DNA from: Planococcus salinarum
Lineage (GTDB): Bacteria > Bacillota > Bacilli > Bacillales_A > Planococcaceae
Assembly (NCBI RefSeq): GCF_007004625.1
Contig: NZ_VIFV01000004.1
Location: 121,961 to 185,960, forward strand
Direction: 5' to 3'
DNA: 64,000 bases
Below are positions 23,698 through 32,092 of this stretch, piece by piece. Numbering within the stretch: the first letter of the stretch is position 1; every line of letters begins with the position of its first letter. The notes beneath the pieces are model-generated. The model made no database searches. It had not been told where the DNA came from and worked only from the letters and a program-made list of their open reading frames with translations. The translations under genes and the position numbers were made by a program.

Positions 23698-25341
23698 ATG
23701 TTCAAGAAAGTGACTTTGTACACAAACAAGCTGGACGAAGTGAAAGGATTTTACGAATATCAATTAGGGTTCCGCATTGTCGAAGAAGATGAATCCAGTT
23801 TCATGCTGGCGATCGGAGAGTCCCAGCTCGTATTCAGGGAGTCCGAGCGGCCGGCGTTTTACCATTTCGCCTTTAATATACCGGGCAATCAGTTTACCCT
23901 CGCCAAAGGCTGGGCAAAATCGCGCGTCGAGTTGAACCGCCAGGAAGGCATGGATGAAATCTACTATGCGAACTTTGATGCCGATGCATTTTACTTCCAG
24001 GATCCCGCCGGCAACATTGTGGAATTTCTCGGGCGCAGAAACACGGATAAGATGGGGGATTTCACTGTTGATTCCCTGCTGAATATCAGCGAAGTCAGCA
24101 TCACCACGCCGCATGTCGCAGAAGTCGGCAAACAGATTGAAGAGATGGAAATCCCGGTCCGCGGCAATAAAGGAATAGATCCCGGTTCGTTGAACTTCCT
24201 CGGGCAGGGTGCGGCATTTATCATTCTTGTGGCACCGAAGAGAACCTGGTATTTCTCCAAAAAGAAGAGTGAAGTACATCCATTGTCGATCGAACTGACG
24301 GACGGGCGTAAAATTGATATCGATGAAGACGGGCACTTCGGCACAGCGGTGCCGGAAAATCCGCTTTCAGACGGATTGGAAGACATGGAATTCTCGGGCG
24401 TCGCCATGCTGAAAAATGACGAGGTCTGGGCCATTGCCAAAGGAATGGCAGACCGTGCCAATGTCCGGCCGAATGCCGTAGATACCCGTTTTGGTATCGC
24501 CTCCGGCAGCAAAATCTTCACGGCTGTTGCGATTGCCCAATTGGTTGAAGAAGGAAAACTGGCTTTTGACGACCTTCTCTCGGAATTGCTTCCCGAAGAT
24601 TTCCCGGAATTCCCTGTCACGGTCCATCAATTGCTGACACACACTTCCGGCATCCCGGATTATTTCGATGAAACGGCCATGGAGGATTATGAAGAGCTGT
24701 GGCAACAGCACCCGATGTATAAAATGAGGAGTACGAGAGATTTTCTGCCTCTGTTCAAGGACAAACCGATGGTATTTGCGCCGGGTGAAAAACTCCAGTA
24801 CAATAATGCCGGATTTATCGCCTTGGGGCTGATTGTCGAGAAGTTGACCGGCAAATCTTTTGCAGATGCAATTGGAGAGCGGATTTTCCAGCGGGCCGGC
24901 ATGGAAAGATCAGGCTATTTCCAATTGGATCGGCTTCCCGCCGAAACCGCCAACGGTTATATTGACGAAGGCTCAACCTGGCGCACCAACCAATACGCTA
25001 TTCCGGTAAAAGGCGGCGCGGACGGCGGGGCTTATGTAACGGCAGCTGACATGGCTGTGTTCTGGGAGCAGCTGATGAATTTCAGCTTGTTGGCGAAAGA
25101 AACTGCACAGAAATTGCTGACGGCCCATGCTTCGGACGGCAAAACTCATTACGGCTATGGCGTATGGATTGAAAAGGACGGCGAATCGATCCGGAAATAC
25201 CACGTAATGGGCTATGATCCGGGTGTCAGCTTCCACTCCGGCTTTTATCCTGCAGATGGCAGTATCCTGACGGTTTTATCAAACGAAAGTGCTGGAGCGC
25301 ACGATGTCATCAAAATGATCGAACAAGTAAAATCAAAATGA
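23698..25341 (+). CDS. VOC (glyoxalase-like) and class C beta-lactamase-fold fusion protein
   Basis: 547 residues, no signal peptide. The N-terminal part (about 1-225) is a two-module VOC region (FKKVTLYTNKLDEVKGFYEYQLGFRI; FQDPAGNIVEFLG). The C-terminal part (about 240-545) is a serine-hydrolase domain of the class C beta-lactamase/DD-peptidase family: catalytic SxxK in ASGSKIFT, YxN as YNN, and LTHTSGIPDY. The frame is continuous. It could be an esterase, amidase or peptidase joined to a metal-dependent lyase or binding module. ATG 23698 is chosen because GGGAG lies 7 nt upstream; residues from 23647 lack a ribosome binding site. Confidence 0.8.
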   Translation: MFKKVTLYTNKLDEVKGFYEYQLGFRIVEEDESSFMLAIGESQLVFRESERPAFYHFAFNIPGNQFTLAKGWAKSRVELNRQEGMDEIYYANFDADAFYFQDPAGNIVEFLGRRNTDKMGDFTVDSLLNISEVSITTPHVAEVGKQIEEMEIPVRGNKGIDPGSLNFLGQGAAFIILVAPKRTWYFSKKKSEVHPLSIELTDGRKIDIDEDGHFGTAVPENPLSDGLEDMEFSGVAMLKNDEVWAIAKGMADRANVRPNAVDTRFGIASGSKIFTAVAIAQLVEEGKLAFDDLLSELLPEDFPEFPVTVHQLLTHTSGIPDYFDETAMEDYEELWQQHPMYKMRSTRDFLPLFKDKPMVFAPGEKLQYNNAGFIALGLIVEKLTGKSFADAIGERIFQRAGMERSGYFQLDRLPAETANGYIDEGSTWRTNQYAIPVKGGADGGAYVTAADMAVFWEQLMNFSLLAKETAQKLLTAHASDGKTHYGYGVWIEKDGESIRKYHVMGYDPGVSFHSGFYPADGSILTVLSNESAGAHDVIKMIEQVKSK

Positions 25342-25363
25342 AAAGAATAAGGAGGAGAGACCT

Positions 25364-25462
25364 ATGAGTGGCAAAAAATTGGCATTATTCATCATTTTCG
25401 GCACTATTGCTGTTATTATATTGATCTTTCTTGCGTTCCAGTTGTATTTCATTATGAACTGA
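25364..25462 (+). CDS. 32-aa single-pass membrane peptide
   Basis: 32 residues: MSGKKLA, then an uninterrupted hydrophobic helix (LFIIFGTIAVIILIFLAF) and YFIMN. A very strong AAGGAGGAGAG ends a few bases before the ATG. It follows the VOC/beta-lactamase-fold gene by 22 nt and ends before a terminator, so it is probably the last gene of that transcript. Function unknown; could be a regulatory membrane peptide. Confidence 0.6.
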   Translation: MSGKKLALFIIFGTIAVIILIFLAFQLYFIMN

Positions 25463-25487
25463 GCAATTGAAACATGCCGTAAGTGTA

Positions 25488-25525
25488 AAAGAGGTGATCC
25501 CGTACAAAGGGAATCACCTCTTTTT
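25488..25525 (+). terminator. Terminator after the 32-aa peptide gene
   Basis: AAAGAGGTGAT / ATCACCTCTTT with a loop containing CCC/GGG, then T5. Confidence 0.8.
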
Positions 25526-25622
25526 CAATTTGCAGCCAAAAATGTTTTCGGGACATGCACCAGTTCTGGTGATGAAGACCGCCACTAATTGCGCTGTAAC
25601 TATCCATAATTAAAAAGGACAC

Positions 25623-25654
25623 AAAAAAATGGATTCTTCCGAAGAAGAACCCAT
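25623..25654 (-). terminator. Terminator of the cold-shock gene
   Basis: AATGG-TTCTTC / GAAGAA-CCATT with a TTCG loop, followed on the minus strand by TTTTTTT. Confidence 0.8.
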
Positions 25655-25671
25655 TAATAAGTGTTTTCAGA

Positions 25672-25872
25672 TTAAGCTTTTTGTACGTTAGTAGCCTGAA
25701 GACCGCGTTGGCCTTGCTCGATGTCAAACGTTACTTCTTGACCTTCGTCAAGTGATTTAAAGCCTTCGCTTTGGATTGCAGAGAAATGTACGAATACATC
25801 GTCGCCGCCTTCGCGTTCGATGAAGCCAAATCCTTTTTCTGAGTTAAACCATTTTACTTTACCTTGTTCCAT
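25672..25872 (-). CDS. Cold-shock protein (CspA/CspB family)
   Basis: 66 residues, the standard length. OB-fold RNA/DNA chaperone with RNP1 KGFGFIE and RNP2 DVFVHF, starting [10 protein letters not shown]. It binds single-stranded nucleic acid in the cytoplasm and prevents mRNA secondary structure in the cold. GAGGAGG precedes the ATG; the longer frame into the leader is not used. Paralog identity (cspB, cspC, cspD) cannot be decided here. Confidence 0.92.
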   Translation of the reverse strand: MEQGKVKWFNSEKGFGFIEREGGDDVFVHFSAIQSEGFKSLDEGQEVTFDIEQGQRGLQATNVQKA

Positions 25873-26017
25873 GTGTATTTCCTCCTCGTATGCGTGAGCA
25901 TACATTGTATTACTATCCTTGCTCAAATCTTGCAGATGAACATCTGACACTTTGTAAAAAGTTATCCGAACAAAAATAATTCTTCCTTAGAATAACACGG
26001 CCATATTCAAAATGCAA
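25873..26017 (-). promoter_or_regulatory. csp promoter and long 5' leader
   Basis: On the minus strand TTGCAT (26012-26017), 17 bp, TATTCT (25989-25994). This gives a leader of about 110 nt, typical of cold-regulated csp mRNAs. A GTATGC-GTGA-GCATAC hairpin (25888-25903) sits next to the ribosome binding site. Confidence 0.6.
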
Positions 26018-26101
26018 GCCTTATGTGAAAAATAGCTTGCTGGCTTCTAAGCTTCTATTTATTTATACTGGTAGGACAACGTGAAAATTAGGGGTGGGAC
26101 A

Positions 26102-26611
26102 ATGAAGAAGGATGTAGTGGCAGGGGTTTCGGCAGGTGCCGGAAAATCCACTTTCGCAAAAAATCTTGGAAACAGGCTGGATATTCCCGTGTACCATCTT
26201 GATGCACATTATTGGAAAGCGGGGTGGGTCGAACGGGATCCGCAGGAATTCAGAGAAAAACAGCAACGGCTCGTGGCGGAGGATACATGGATAATAGAAG
26301 GGAATTATGCAAGCTCCATGGAAATCCGGCTGAGGGAAGCGGACACCTTCATCTATTTGGAGCTTCCGCTGAGAGTCTGCATCTACCGGGTGCTGAAACG
26401 CTGGATCCAAAACTGCGGAAAGACCCGCCCTGACATGGCAGAAGGCTGCCGGGAGAAAATGGATAAAGAATTTCTGAAGTTCATCGTCACTACATATGCC
26501 GCCAGAAAACAGGCAATGCGCCAACGCGCCATCGATTTTCAAGCTTCCGGTGAGAACCGCAAATCGATTATTCTGCAGTCGCAAAAACAAATTGATGGCT
26601 TCTTCCAGTGA
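26102..26611 (+). CDS. P-loop kinase-like protein (DNA topology modulation/FlaR-like, adenylate-kinase fold)
   Basis: 169 residues. The N-terminal P-loop reads GVSAGAGKST (about 9-18); relatives usually have GCSGSGKST, so one extra residue seems inserted. YHLDAHYWKAGW (about 33-44) and IIEGNY (about 66-71) are the family's conserved nucleotide/substrate motifs. These small proteins resemble adenylate or shikimate kinases; the function is uncertain. ATG 26102 follows GGGGTGGGAC. Confidence 0.75.
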   Translation: MKKDVVAGVSAGAGKSTFAKNLGNRLDIPVYHLDAHYWKAGWVERDPQEFREKQQRLVAEDTWIIEGNYASSMEIRLREADTFIYLELPLRVCIYRVLKRWIQNCGKTRPDMAEGCREKMDKEFLKFIVTTYAARKQAMRQRAIDFQASGENRKSIILQSQKQIDGFFQ

Positions 26612-26808
26612 ATACAGGACATCCGATGTCGTAAAAGAAAGTGTGTACAGCGCTATTGTGGATGGTTTCGGACACATTCCCTTGGTGGTGTGGATTCGGG
26701 AAATCAAATTATTATCTTATTTGCAGTAAAATTTAGAAAACTTGCTTCCATAGAAAAAAATAAATGGTATCATAAAAGTACAAATCTGAAAGACTAGGGG
26801 AAGTAGGG

Positions 26809-27525
26809 ATGAAAGTTTTGTATGAAGGTACTATAACCAACCAGGTGCTTCGGAAAAAACTGCCTCTGCGCATGAAACGGCTTTACCTCGAGGATCTGCC
26901 GGACATCGAAGAGGTCCAGGAAACGGTTATCGCTGCCATGCCGGGACAGACGACTTTACAGCCGTTGTCGACAGAAGAGTTTCTTTTCATCCTTAATGAG
27001 CGCGGCCTGATGGTTGGCGCCTATGCGGGAGAAGAACTGATCGCCTTTCGGGCCTTGCTGATTCCCGAAATCGATGAAGAGCACCTCGGCTACGATATCG
27101 GCCTTTCCGAAGAAGAATTGCCGAAAGTCATATACCAGGAAATCTCGGTTGTGCTGCCCGCCTTCAGAGGCAATCGGCTGCAACAAAAATTGGCTGACGT
27201 CATCATGAAGGAGCTTCCGAGAATGCCGGGGAATTTCCGCTATGTCTGCTGCACAGTTGCCCCCATGAATATACCGAGTCTGAAGGATAAATTTACGCAG
27301 GATATGTACATCGCTGCCCTTACTGAAAAATATGGGAACAAAGAGCGCTATGTCTGCGTGAAAGACCTGGAAAACCCATCGCTCGGCTATACCGACTTCG
27401 CTGCAGCCAAACTCGATGATTTCAATAAACAGCACCAATTACTCGATGCGGGCTATGTGGGCTTCGATTTTCAAATGAAAGGCGGCTTCCACGAGATCCA
27501 ATTCGTAAAACCCATTCTGCAATAG
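26809..27525 (+). CDS. GNAT-like acetyltransferase, 238 aa
   Basis: 238 residues. The region VIYQEISVVLPAFRGNRLQQKLADVIM (about 105-131) fits a GNAT motif A with a shortened RGNRLQ loop, and LEDLPDIEEVQETV (about 27-40) is typical of the GNAT N-terminal helix. Substrate unknown. The ribosome binding site is weak (AGGGGAAGTAGGG). The terminator overlaps the stop codon. Confidence 0.7.
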   Translation: MKVLYEGTITNQVLRKKLPLRMKRLYLEDLPDIEEVQETVIAAMPGQTTLQPLSTEEFLFILNERGLMVGAYAGEELIAFRALLIPEIDEEHLGYDIGLSEEELPKVIYQEISVVLPAFRGNRLQQKLADVIMKELPRMPGNFRYVCCTVAPMNIPSLKDKFTQDMYIAALTEKYGNKERYVCVKDLENPSLGYTDFAAAKLDDFNKQHQLLDAGYVGFDFQMKGGFHEIQFVKPILQ

Positions 27526-27537
27526 AATGGGTTTTTT
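27507..27537 (+). terminator. Terminator of the 238-aa GNAT gene
   Basis: AAAACCCATTCT / AGAATGGGTTTT, T run; overlaps the stop codon. Confidence 0.85.
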
Positions 27538-27728
27538 GTTTGGAAACTATTAGTGGTTCCAGTCATTGCGCCCCCGGTGGATGCTTTCCGTGGACTATCA
27601 ATCATTTGAACTTCTTCTATATAGATCATAATTTCATTTTAAAAATAACGAAGAATTCTGAAACCTTTCTCATTTATTTCTGTAAATAAGATAATAACGC
27701 CTGCTAAGTAAGCGGAAACCATATGATA

Positions 27729-27778
27729 GAAACCCAGTCCCGAAAAGCAAATGCTTTTCGGGGCTATTTTTGGGTTTC
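27729..27778. other. Nested hairpin in the gene-free stretch before the MurE-like gene
   Basis: Outer arms GAAACCCA (27729-27736) and TGGGTTTC (27771-27778) enclose an inner stem CCCGAAAAGC / GCTTTTCGGG with an AAAT loop. No ORF lies directly upstream, so it is not an obvious gene terminator. The rest of 27538-27952 is AT-rich, with a short GC-rich remnant near 27565-27600 (GCGCCCCCGG...GATGCTTTCCG) that recalls the repeat at 29699; no gene seen. Confidence 0.55.
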
Positions 27779-27952
27779 ACAGACCGTCAGAGAGGGAAAA
27801 CATAGGCGAATAGTATGAAATCACGTTGTATTCGGCTTTAGGCCTGTTCGATTATTTTGTTGATGCAACAGTAATGATAGAATAGTAATAAGAATTACAG
27901 AAAAATGGCAATTATTACATGTATAGAAAAAACGTTTACTAAGGAGCACTTC

Positions 27953-29443
27953 ATGAAAATTCAATTTAAAGAAATTCCCGACCTTCCCTATATTTCCATG
28001 AGCGGACCAGCTGCGCAGGAAATAAAATCGATTGTATACAATTCAGTGGAGACAGAAAGAGGATCCGCTTTCTTTTGCGTGACCGGAGAAAATACAGATG
28101 GACATTTATATATTGATGAGGCGATTGAAAAAGGTGCACTTGCTATCATCGGAACCGACAAAGCTATTATGGAGCAATATTTTGACTTGTATCCCCAGCT
28201 GACTTTTCTGGTAGTAGAAAATTCGAAAATTGCTATGGCATACATGGCGATCTACTTTTATGGCAACCCCCAAGACCGGCTTTTCAAAATTGGTGTTACA
28301 GGCACAAATGGCAAAACCACCACAGCCACCTACGTTTACAACCTTTTTAATCTGCTGGATATGCCGAGTGGATTCTTGGGGACTACAGGAATCTGGTCTT
28401 CTAAAGGCCGGCTTTCCTATAAGAAAAGTACACCGACTACGCCTATTTCTTCAGATATACATAATATTTTTTCCAAGCTTGCAGCGCAGGGGGATCAAGT
28501 AACTGCGATGGAAGTTTCTTCTATTGCGTTGGATCAAAAAAGAGTGGAAGGAATCGTCTTCGACGTAGCGATTCACACAAATATTTCAGAGGAACATATG
28601 GAATATCACAAAACTTTTACGCATTACCTCCAGTCGAAACTGGAATTGTTCCGACAGGCCAAGGCTGCTGTCGTAAATTTGGATGATGCCGGTATGTCCA
28701 AAGAGATTCTGGAAATCACAAACTACCCGTGCCTGACATATAGCGCCGATTCGGATTCCGGCGCCGACCTTGTATGGGATAATTGCAAAACGCTGGACAA
28801 CGGGCTGGCGTTTGACCTTCTTTACAACGGGGAAGTCAATCGGGTTGAAGTTCCTTTATACGGCGAATATAATGCAGCGAATTTAACTGCTGCAATCGCT
28901 GCTGCGTTATTGGCGGGGAGGTCTATCGATGAAATTTTGCGTGTCCTGCCGGATATGCCGCAGGTGGAAGGCCGTTTTCAGGTGATTTCCGGACCGGAAG
29001 GCAGAAAGATAATTCTGGATTACGCTCATACCCCTGTAGCCATTGACCTGGTATTGAAGGAAATAAAGAAGTTGCCGCACCGCCGTCTCATCGCAATGAT
29101 TGCGGGCATTGGCATCCGTGATTTCTCAAAAATGCCGAAAATGGCGAAAGCATCGGAAGGAAAAGCGGATACGATCGTCGTAACGGTGGACCACCCGGGA
29201 TACAATGATCCGGATGATGTCGTAGATGCAGTGGTCAAAGGCTTTACAGTTCCGTATAAACAGGAAGTGTTAACAGCACCTTCCCGTAAGGAAGCCGTGA
29301 TTGAAGCATTAAAGGCCAGCGGACCGGAAGACATTATTTTATTGTCCAGCGGCTGCATCAACGGTTCGCAGATTGTAAAAGGGGAATACATCCCCCATTC
29401 GGACGAAGAGATTATTGAGGAATTCTTTTTGGGGCAAAATTAA
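27953..29443 (+). CDS. MurE-like Mur ligase outside the division/wall cluster
   Basis: 496 residues with the three Mur ligase domains. ATP loop GTNGKTTT (about 121-128), the ThrThrPro substrate loop TPTTPISS, HTNISEEHMEYH and DYAHTPVAI are clear MurE-type features. The amino-acid specificity motif, DNPR in mDAP-adding enzymes and DNPA-like in Lys-adding ones, reads DHPGYNDP here (about 413-420). MurE ligates the third peptide residue to UDP-MurNAc-L-Ala-D-Glu. Isolated from mur/div genes, this is probably a second paralog with L-Lys or other specificity. ATG 27953 has AAGGAG 6 nt upstream. Confidence 0.75.
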   Translation: MKIQFKEIPDLPYISMSGPAAQEIKSIVYNSVETERGSAFFCVTGENTDGHLYIDEAIEKGALAIIGTDKAIMEQYFDLYPQLTFLVVENSKIAMAYMAIYFYGNPQDRLFKIGVTGTNGKTTTATYVYNLFNLLDMPSGFLGTTGIWSSKGRLSYKKSTPTTPISSDIHNIFSKLAAQGDQVTAMEVSSIALDQKRVEGIVFDVAIHTNISEEHMEYHKTFTHYLQSKLELFRQAKAAVVNLDDAGMSKEILEITNYPCLTYSADSDSGADLVWDNCKTLDNGLAFDLLYNGEVNRVEVPLYGEYNAANLTAAIAAALLAGRSIDEILRVLPDMPQVEGRFQVISGPEGRKIILDYAHTPVAIDLVLKEIKKLPHRRLIAMIAGIGIRDFSKMPKMAKASEGKADTIVVTVDHPGYNDPDDVVDAVVKGFTVPYKQEVLTAPSRKEAVIEALKASGPEDIILLSSGCINGSQIVKGEYIPHSDEEIIEEFFLGQN

Positions 29444-29491
29444 TGAGTTTGAGCTTTCTTATAGAAGGACTTGTTAACCAGTCGATATTCC

Positions 29492-29606
29492 GCAAAACAG
29501 CTTCGCTTGCCTGGGGGCTCGCGCTGAGCTAACTCGGTCTCGTTTCACTTCGCCCGAGTGGATCTCAGCACTTCGCTTGGTCCCCTGGGCGTCTTCGCTG
29601 TTTTGC
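29492..29606. repeat. Large imperfect palindromic element
   Basis: Arms of about 50 nt with matching blocks GCAAAACAGC/GCTGTTTTGC, GGGG/CCCC, GCTGAG/CTCAGC and ACTCGG/CCGAGT around a 16-nt centre (29538-29553). Less exact similarity (TATAGAAG / CTTCTATA) extends outward to about 29461 and 29632. No ORF. It looks like a REP/MITE-type intergenic element. Confidence 0.7.
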
Positions 29607-29698
29607 TCCATATCTCAAAATTTCTTCTATAAAAGTGTGTCATATCTAATTCTTTTTAAAAAAAGAGACATCTCAATTCTAAACAGAACCCGAATGAA

Positions 29699-29803
29699 GC
29701 GTCAGGGGGCGACTCCTTCGGGAACAGAGCGAGTCCTGAGACTCCGGAGGGAGCGCAGCGACTGAGGAGGCTCAGGCCGCTCCCGAGGAAAGCGTCCCCC
29801 TAA
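29699..29803. repeat. GC-rich intergenic palindromic element
   Basis: Ends CAGGGGGCGACTC and AAAGCGTCCCCCT are partly complementary, and internal blocks (TTCGGGA/TCCCGAG, CTGAGACTCC and GAGGCTCAG) allow a branched fold. It sits 120 bp upstream of fumC. I recall similar GC-rich blocks between genes of other Bacillales, but could not search. Confidence 0.6.
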
Positions 29804-29928
29804 AGCGTAATGGCTGAAGAACCCAACAAGTCTAAAGTGATTATTCCTCTGGAATAGTCGCTTTTTCACGTTTTTTTGTGTTTAATAGAAGAGAAGGTTT
29901 CATAGACATAAGAATTGGAGTGAATGGA

Positions 29929-31311
29929 ATGCAGTATCGTACAGAGAAAGACACGATTGGTGAAATTCAGGTGGAAGCCGACAAAATGTGGGGAGCCCAG
30001 ACACAGCGAAGTGTCCAGAACTTTGCAATCGGCACGGAGCGCATGCCGCATGAAGTGGTGATGGCGTTTGCCCAACTGAAAAAGGCGACAGCGAAAGCAA
30101 ACCATAAGCTTGGAAAATTATCGGAAGCGAAGATGAAAGCCGTCGAAGCTGCTGCAAATGAAGTGATTGAAGGAAAATGGAACGACCATTTCCCACTCGT
30201 TGTCTGGCAGACAGGAAGCGGCACGCAGTCGAACATGAACATGAACGAAGTTCTGGCGCGACGCGGCAATGAAATTTTGGCGGAGCAGAATTCTGATGAA
30301 AAACTGCATCCGAATGACGATGTCAACATGTCCCAAAGCTCGAACGATACGTATCCAACGGCTATGCACGTGGCAGGCGTATTGGCCGTAACGGAAACAC
30401 TGATTCCGGCGGTCCAGAAGTTGAAAGCCACTTTGGCTGAAAAATCGGAGAAATTCGATGACGTCATTAAAATTGGCCGCACACACCTGCAGGATGCAAC
30501 GCCATTGACACTCGGCCAGGAAATCAGCGGCTGGAAGCATATGCTTGAGAAAAGTGAACGCATGATCAGCGAAAGCGTCAACTATATGCGTGAGTTGGCC
30601 ATCGGCGGAACAGCTGTTGGAACAGGTATCAACGCGGATCCGAAATTCGGCGGCTACGTAGCGGAATTCATCGCGGAAGCGGTAGGATCCCAATTCACTT
30701 CGGCTGAAAATAAATTCCATGCACTGACAAGCCATGACGAAATGGTATATGCACACGGCGCGATCAAAGCGCTTGCAGCAGATGCGATGAAGATTGCCAA
30801 CGATGTACGCTGGCTTGCAAGCGGACCACGCAGCGGCATCGGCGAAATCACCATTCCGGCAAACGAACCGGGCAGCTCGATCATGCCGGGTAAAGTCAAT
30901 CCGACACAAAGTGAAGCGCTGACGATGGTTGCGGCACAAGTGATGGGGAATGACGCGACAATCGGGTTCTCTGCAAGCCAGGGGAATTTTGAATTGAACG
31001 TATTCAAACCGGTTATTGCCTATAACTTCCTGCAATCGGTGCGTTTATTGGCAGACAGCCTGGTCAGCTTCAACGACCATTGTGCAGTCGGCATTGAGGC
31101 GAATCTGGATGTCATCCAAAACCATGTGAACAACTCATTGATGCTTGTCACTTCGTTGAATCCGCATATCGGCTACGAAAAAGCCGCGGCGATTGCGAAG
31201 CAGGCCCATAACGATGGCTCAACTTTGAAAGAATCTGCTGTGAAAAGCGGACACTTGACTGCTGAACAATTTGACGAATGGGTCAAACCTGAAAATATGG
31301 TCGGCAAATAA
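29929..31311 (+). CDS. fumC: Class II fumarate hydratase
   Basis: 460 residues, the length of B. subtilis CitG. The fumarase/aspartase superfamily signature [15 protein letters not shown] (about 316-330), [27 protein letters not shown] and [16 protein letters not shown] are present, forming the tetramer's three-chain active site. It interconverts fumarate and L-malate in the TCA cycle. ATG 29929 is chosen because GGAG lies 8 nt upstream; the frame to 29878 has no site. Terminator follows. Confidence 0.95.
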   Translation: MQYRTEKDTIGEIQVEADKMWGAQTQRSVQNFAIGTERMPHEVVMAFAQLKKATAKANHKLGKLSEAKMKAVEAAANEVIEGKWNDHFPLVVWQTGSGTQSNMNMNEVLARRGNEILAEQNSDEKLHPNDDVNMSQSSNDTYPTAMHVAGVLAVTETLIPAVQKLKATLAEKSEKFDDVIKIGRTHLQDATPLTLGQEISGWKHMLEKSERMISESVNYMRELAIGGTAVGTGINADPKFGGYVAEFIAEAVGSQFTSAENKFHALTSHDEMVYAHGAIKALAADAMKIANDVRWLASGPRSGIGEITIPANEPGSSIMPGKVNPTQSEALTMVAAQVMGNDATIGFSASQGNFELNVFKPVIAYNFLQSVRLLADSLVSFNDHCAVGIEANLDVIQNHVNNSLMLVTSLNPHIGYEKAAAIAKQAHNDGSTLKESAVKSGHLTAEQFDEWVKPENMVGK

Positions 31312-31323
31312 ATAATATTCGAG

Positions 31324-31350
31324 CGGCCGGAATCTTTCCGGCCGTTTTTA
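31324..31350 (+). terminator. Terminator of fumC
   Basis: CGGCCGGAA / TTCCGGCCG with a 3-nt loop and T run. Confidence 0.9.
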
Positions 31351-31424
31351 TTATGTGGAAAGGTTTTATGCCACAATTGTCGAAGTCCTTTAGAACAGGC
31401 AAGAATTTACGGAAGAGGTGCATT

Positions 31425-32078
31425 ATGCAAAAAACGTTTGTGATGTCATGGAGCGGCGGAAAAGATTCGGCGCTGGCGTATTACCGGGCCGTGTTGGAAG
31501 GGAATGTGCCGGTCGCGTTATTTACCATGTTCGAAGAAGATGGCTCGAAATCACGGTCTCATGGTTTGCCAATCGAAATTCTGGAAGCCCAGGCTGAACG
31601 GATGGGACTGCCGCTCGAAATCGGCAAAGCCGGCTGGAGCGGCTATGAGAAGGAATTCATCAGGCATTTGAAGAAGTTTAAGGGAAATGATATCGAAATG
31701 GGCGTTTACGGTGATATAGATCTGGAGGATCATCGCGCCTGGGTGCAGAAAGTCAGCAAAGAAGCCGATATGGAAGTCAGCCATCCTTTGTGGGGAGAGC
31801 CCCGCCGGAAGCTGCTGGAGGAACTGCTGGCTGAAGGGTTCAAAGCGGTGATCACGGTCGTCGATACCACCCGCATGCCGGCTGAATTTTTGGGCAGGGA
31901 ATTCACGCTGGAGCTGATTGAAGAATTGGAAGCGATCGGTGTGGATGCCTGCGGTGAAGAAGGGGAATTCCATACGGTCATCATTGACGGACCGATATTT
32001 GTCGAAGCGGTTCCGGCAGTTTTTGGAGACATTATTGAGGCAGGGCAATACCGGATACTCGAAGTGAAACTTCAATAA
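31425..32078 (+). CDS. PP-loop ATPase of the diphthine-ammonia-ligase family (Dph6-like)
   Basis: 217 residues. N-terminal PP-loop SGGKDSALAYYRAV (about 9-22) of the adenine-nucleotide alpha-hydrolase fold, the family's GVYGDI motif and the C-terminal ECGEEGEFHT-like stretch (DACGEEGEFHTVIIDGP). Eukaryotic and archaeal relatives make diphthamide, absent in bacteria, so the bacterial substrate is unknown. ATG 31425 follows AAGAGGTG. The double-GNAT gene starts 14 nt after the stop, suggesting co-transcription. Confidence 0.8.
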   Translation: MQKTFVMSWSGGKDSALAYYRAVLEGNVPVALFTMFEEDGSKSRSHGLPIEILEAQAERMGLPLEIGKAGWSGYEKEFIRHLKKFKGNDIEMGVYGDIDLEDHRAWVQKVSKEADMEVSHPLWGEPRRKLLEELLAEGFKAVITVVDTTRMPAEFLGREFTLELIEELEAIGVDACGEEGEFHTVIIDGPIFVEAVPAVFGDIIEAGQYRILEVKLQ

Positions 32079-32092
32079 GAGGAGTGAAAGCC

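Noticed and set aside
30118..31035. Long open frame (305 codons) on the minus strand inside fumC
   Set aside because: Antisense shadow of a highly conserved fumarase; Cys/Arg/Phe-rich composition and no ribosome binding site.
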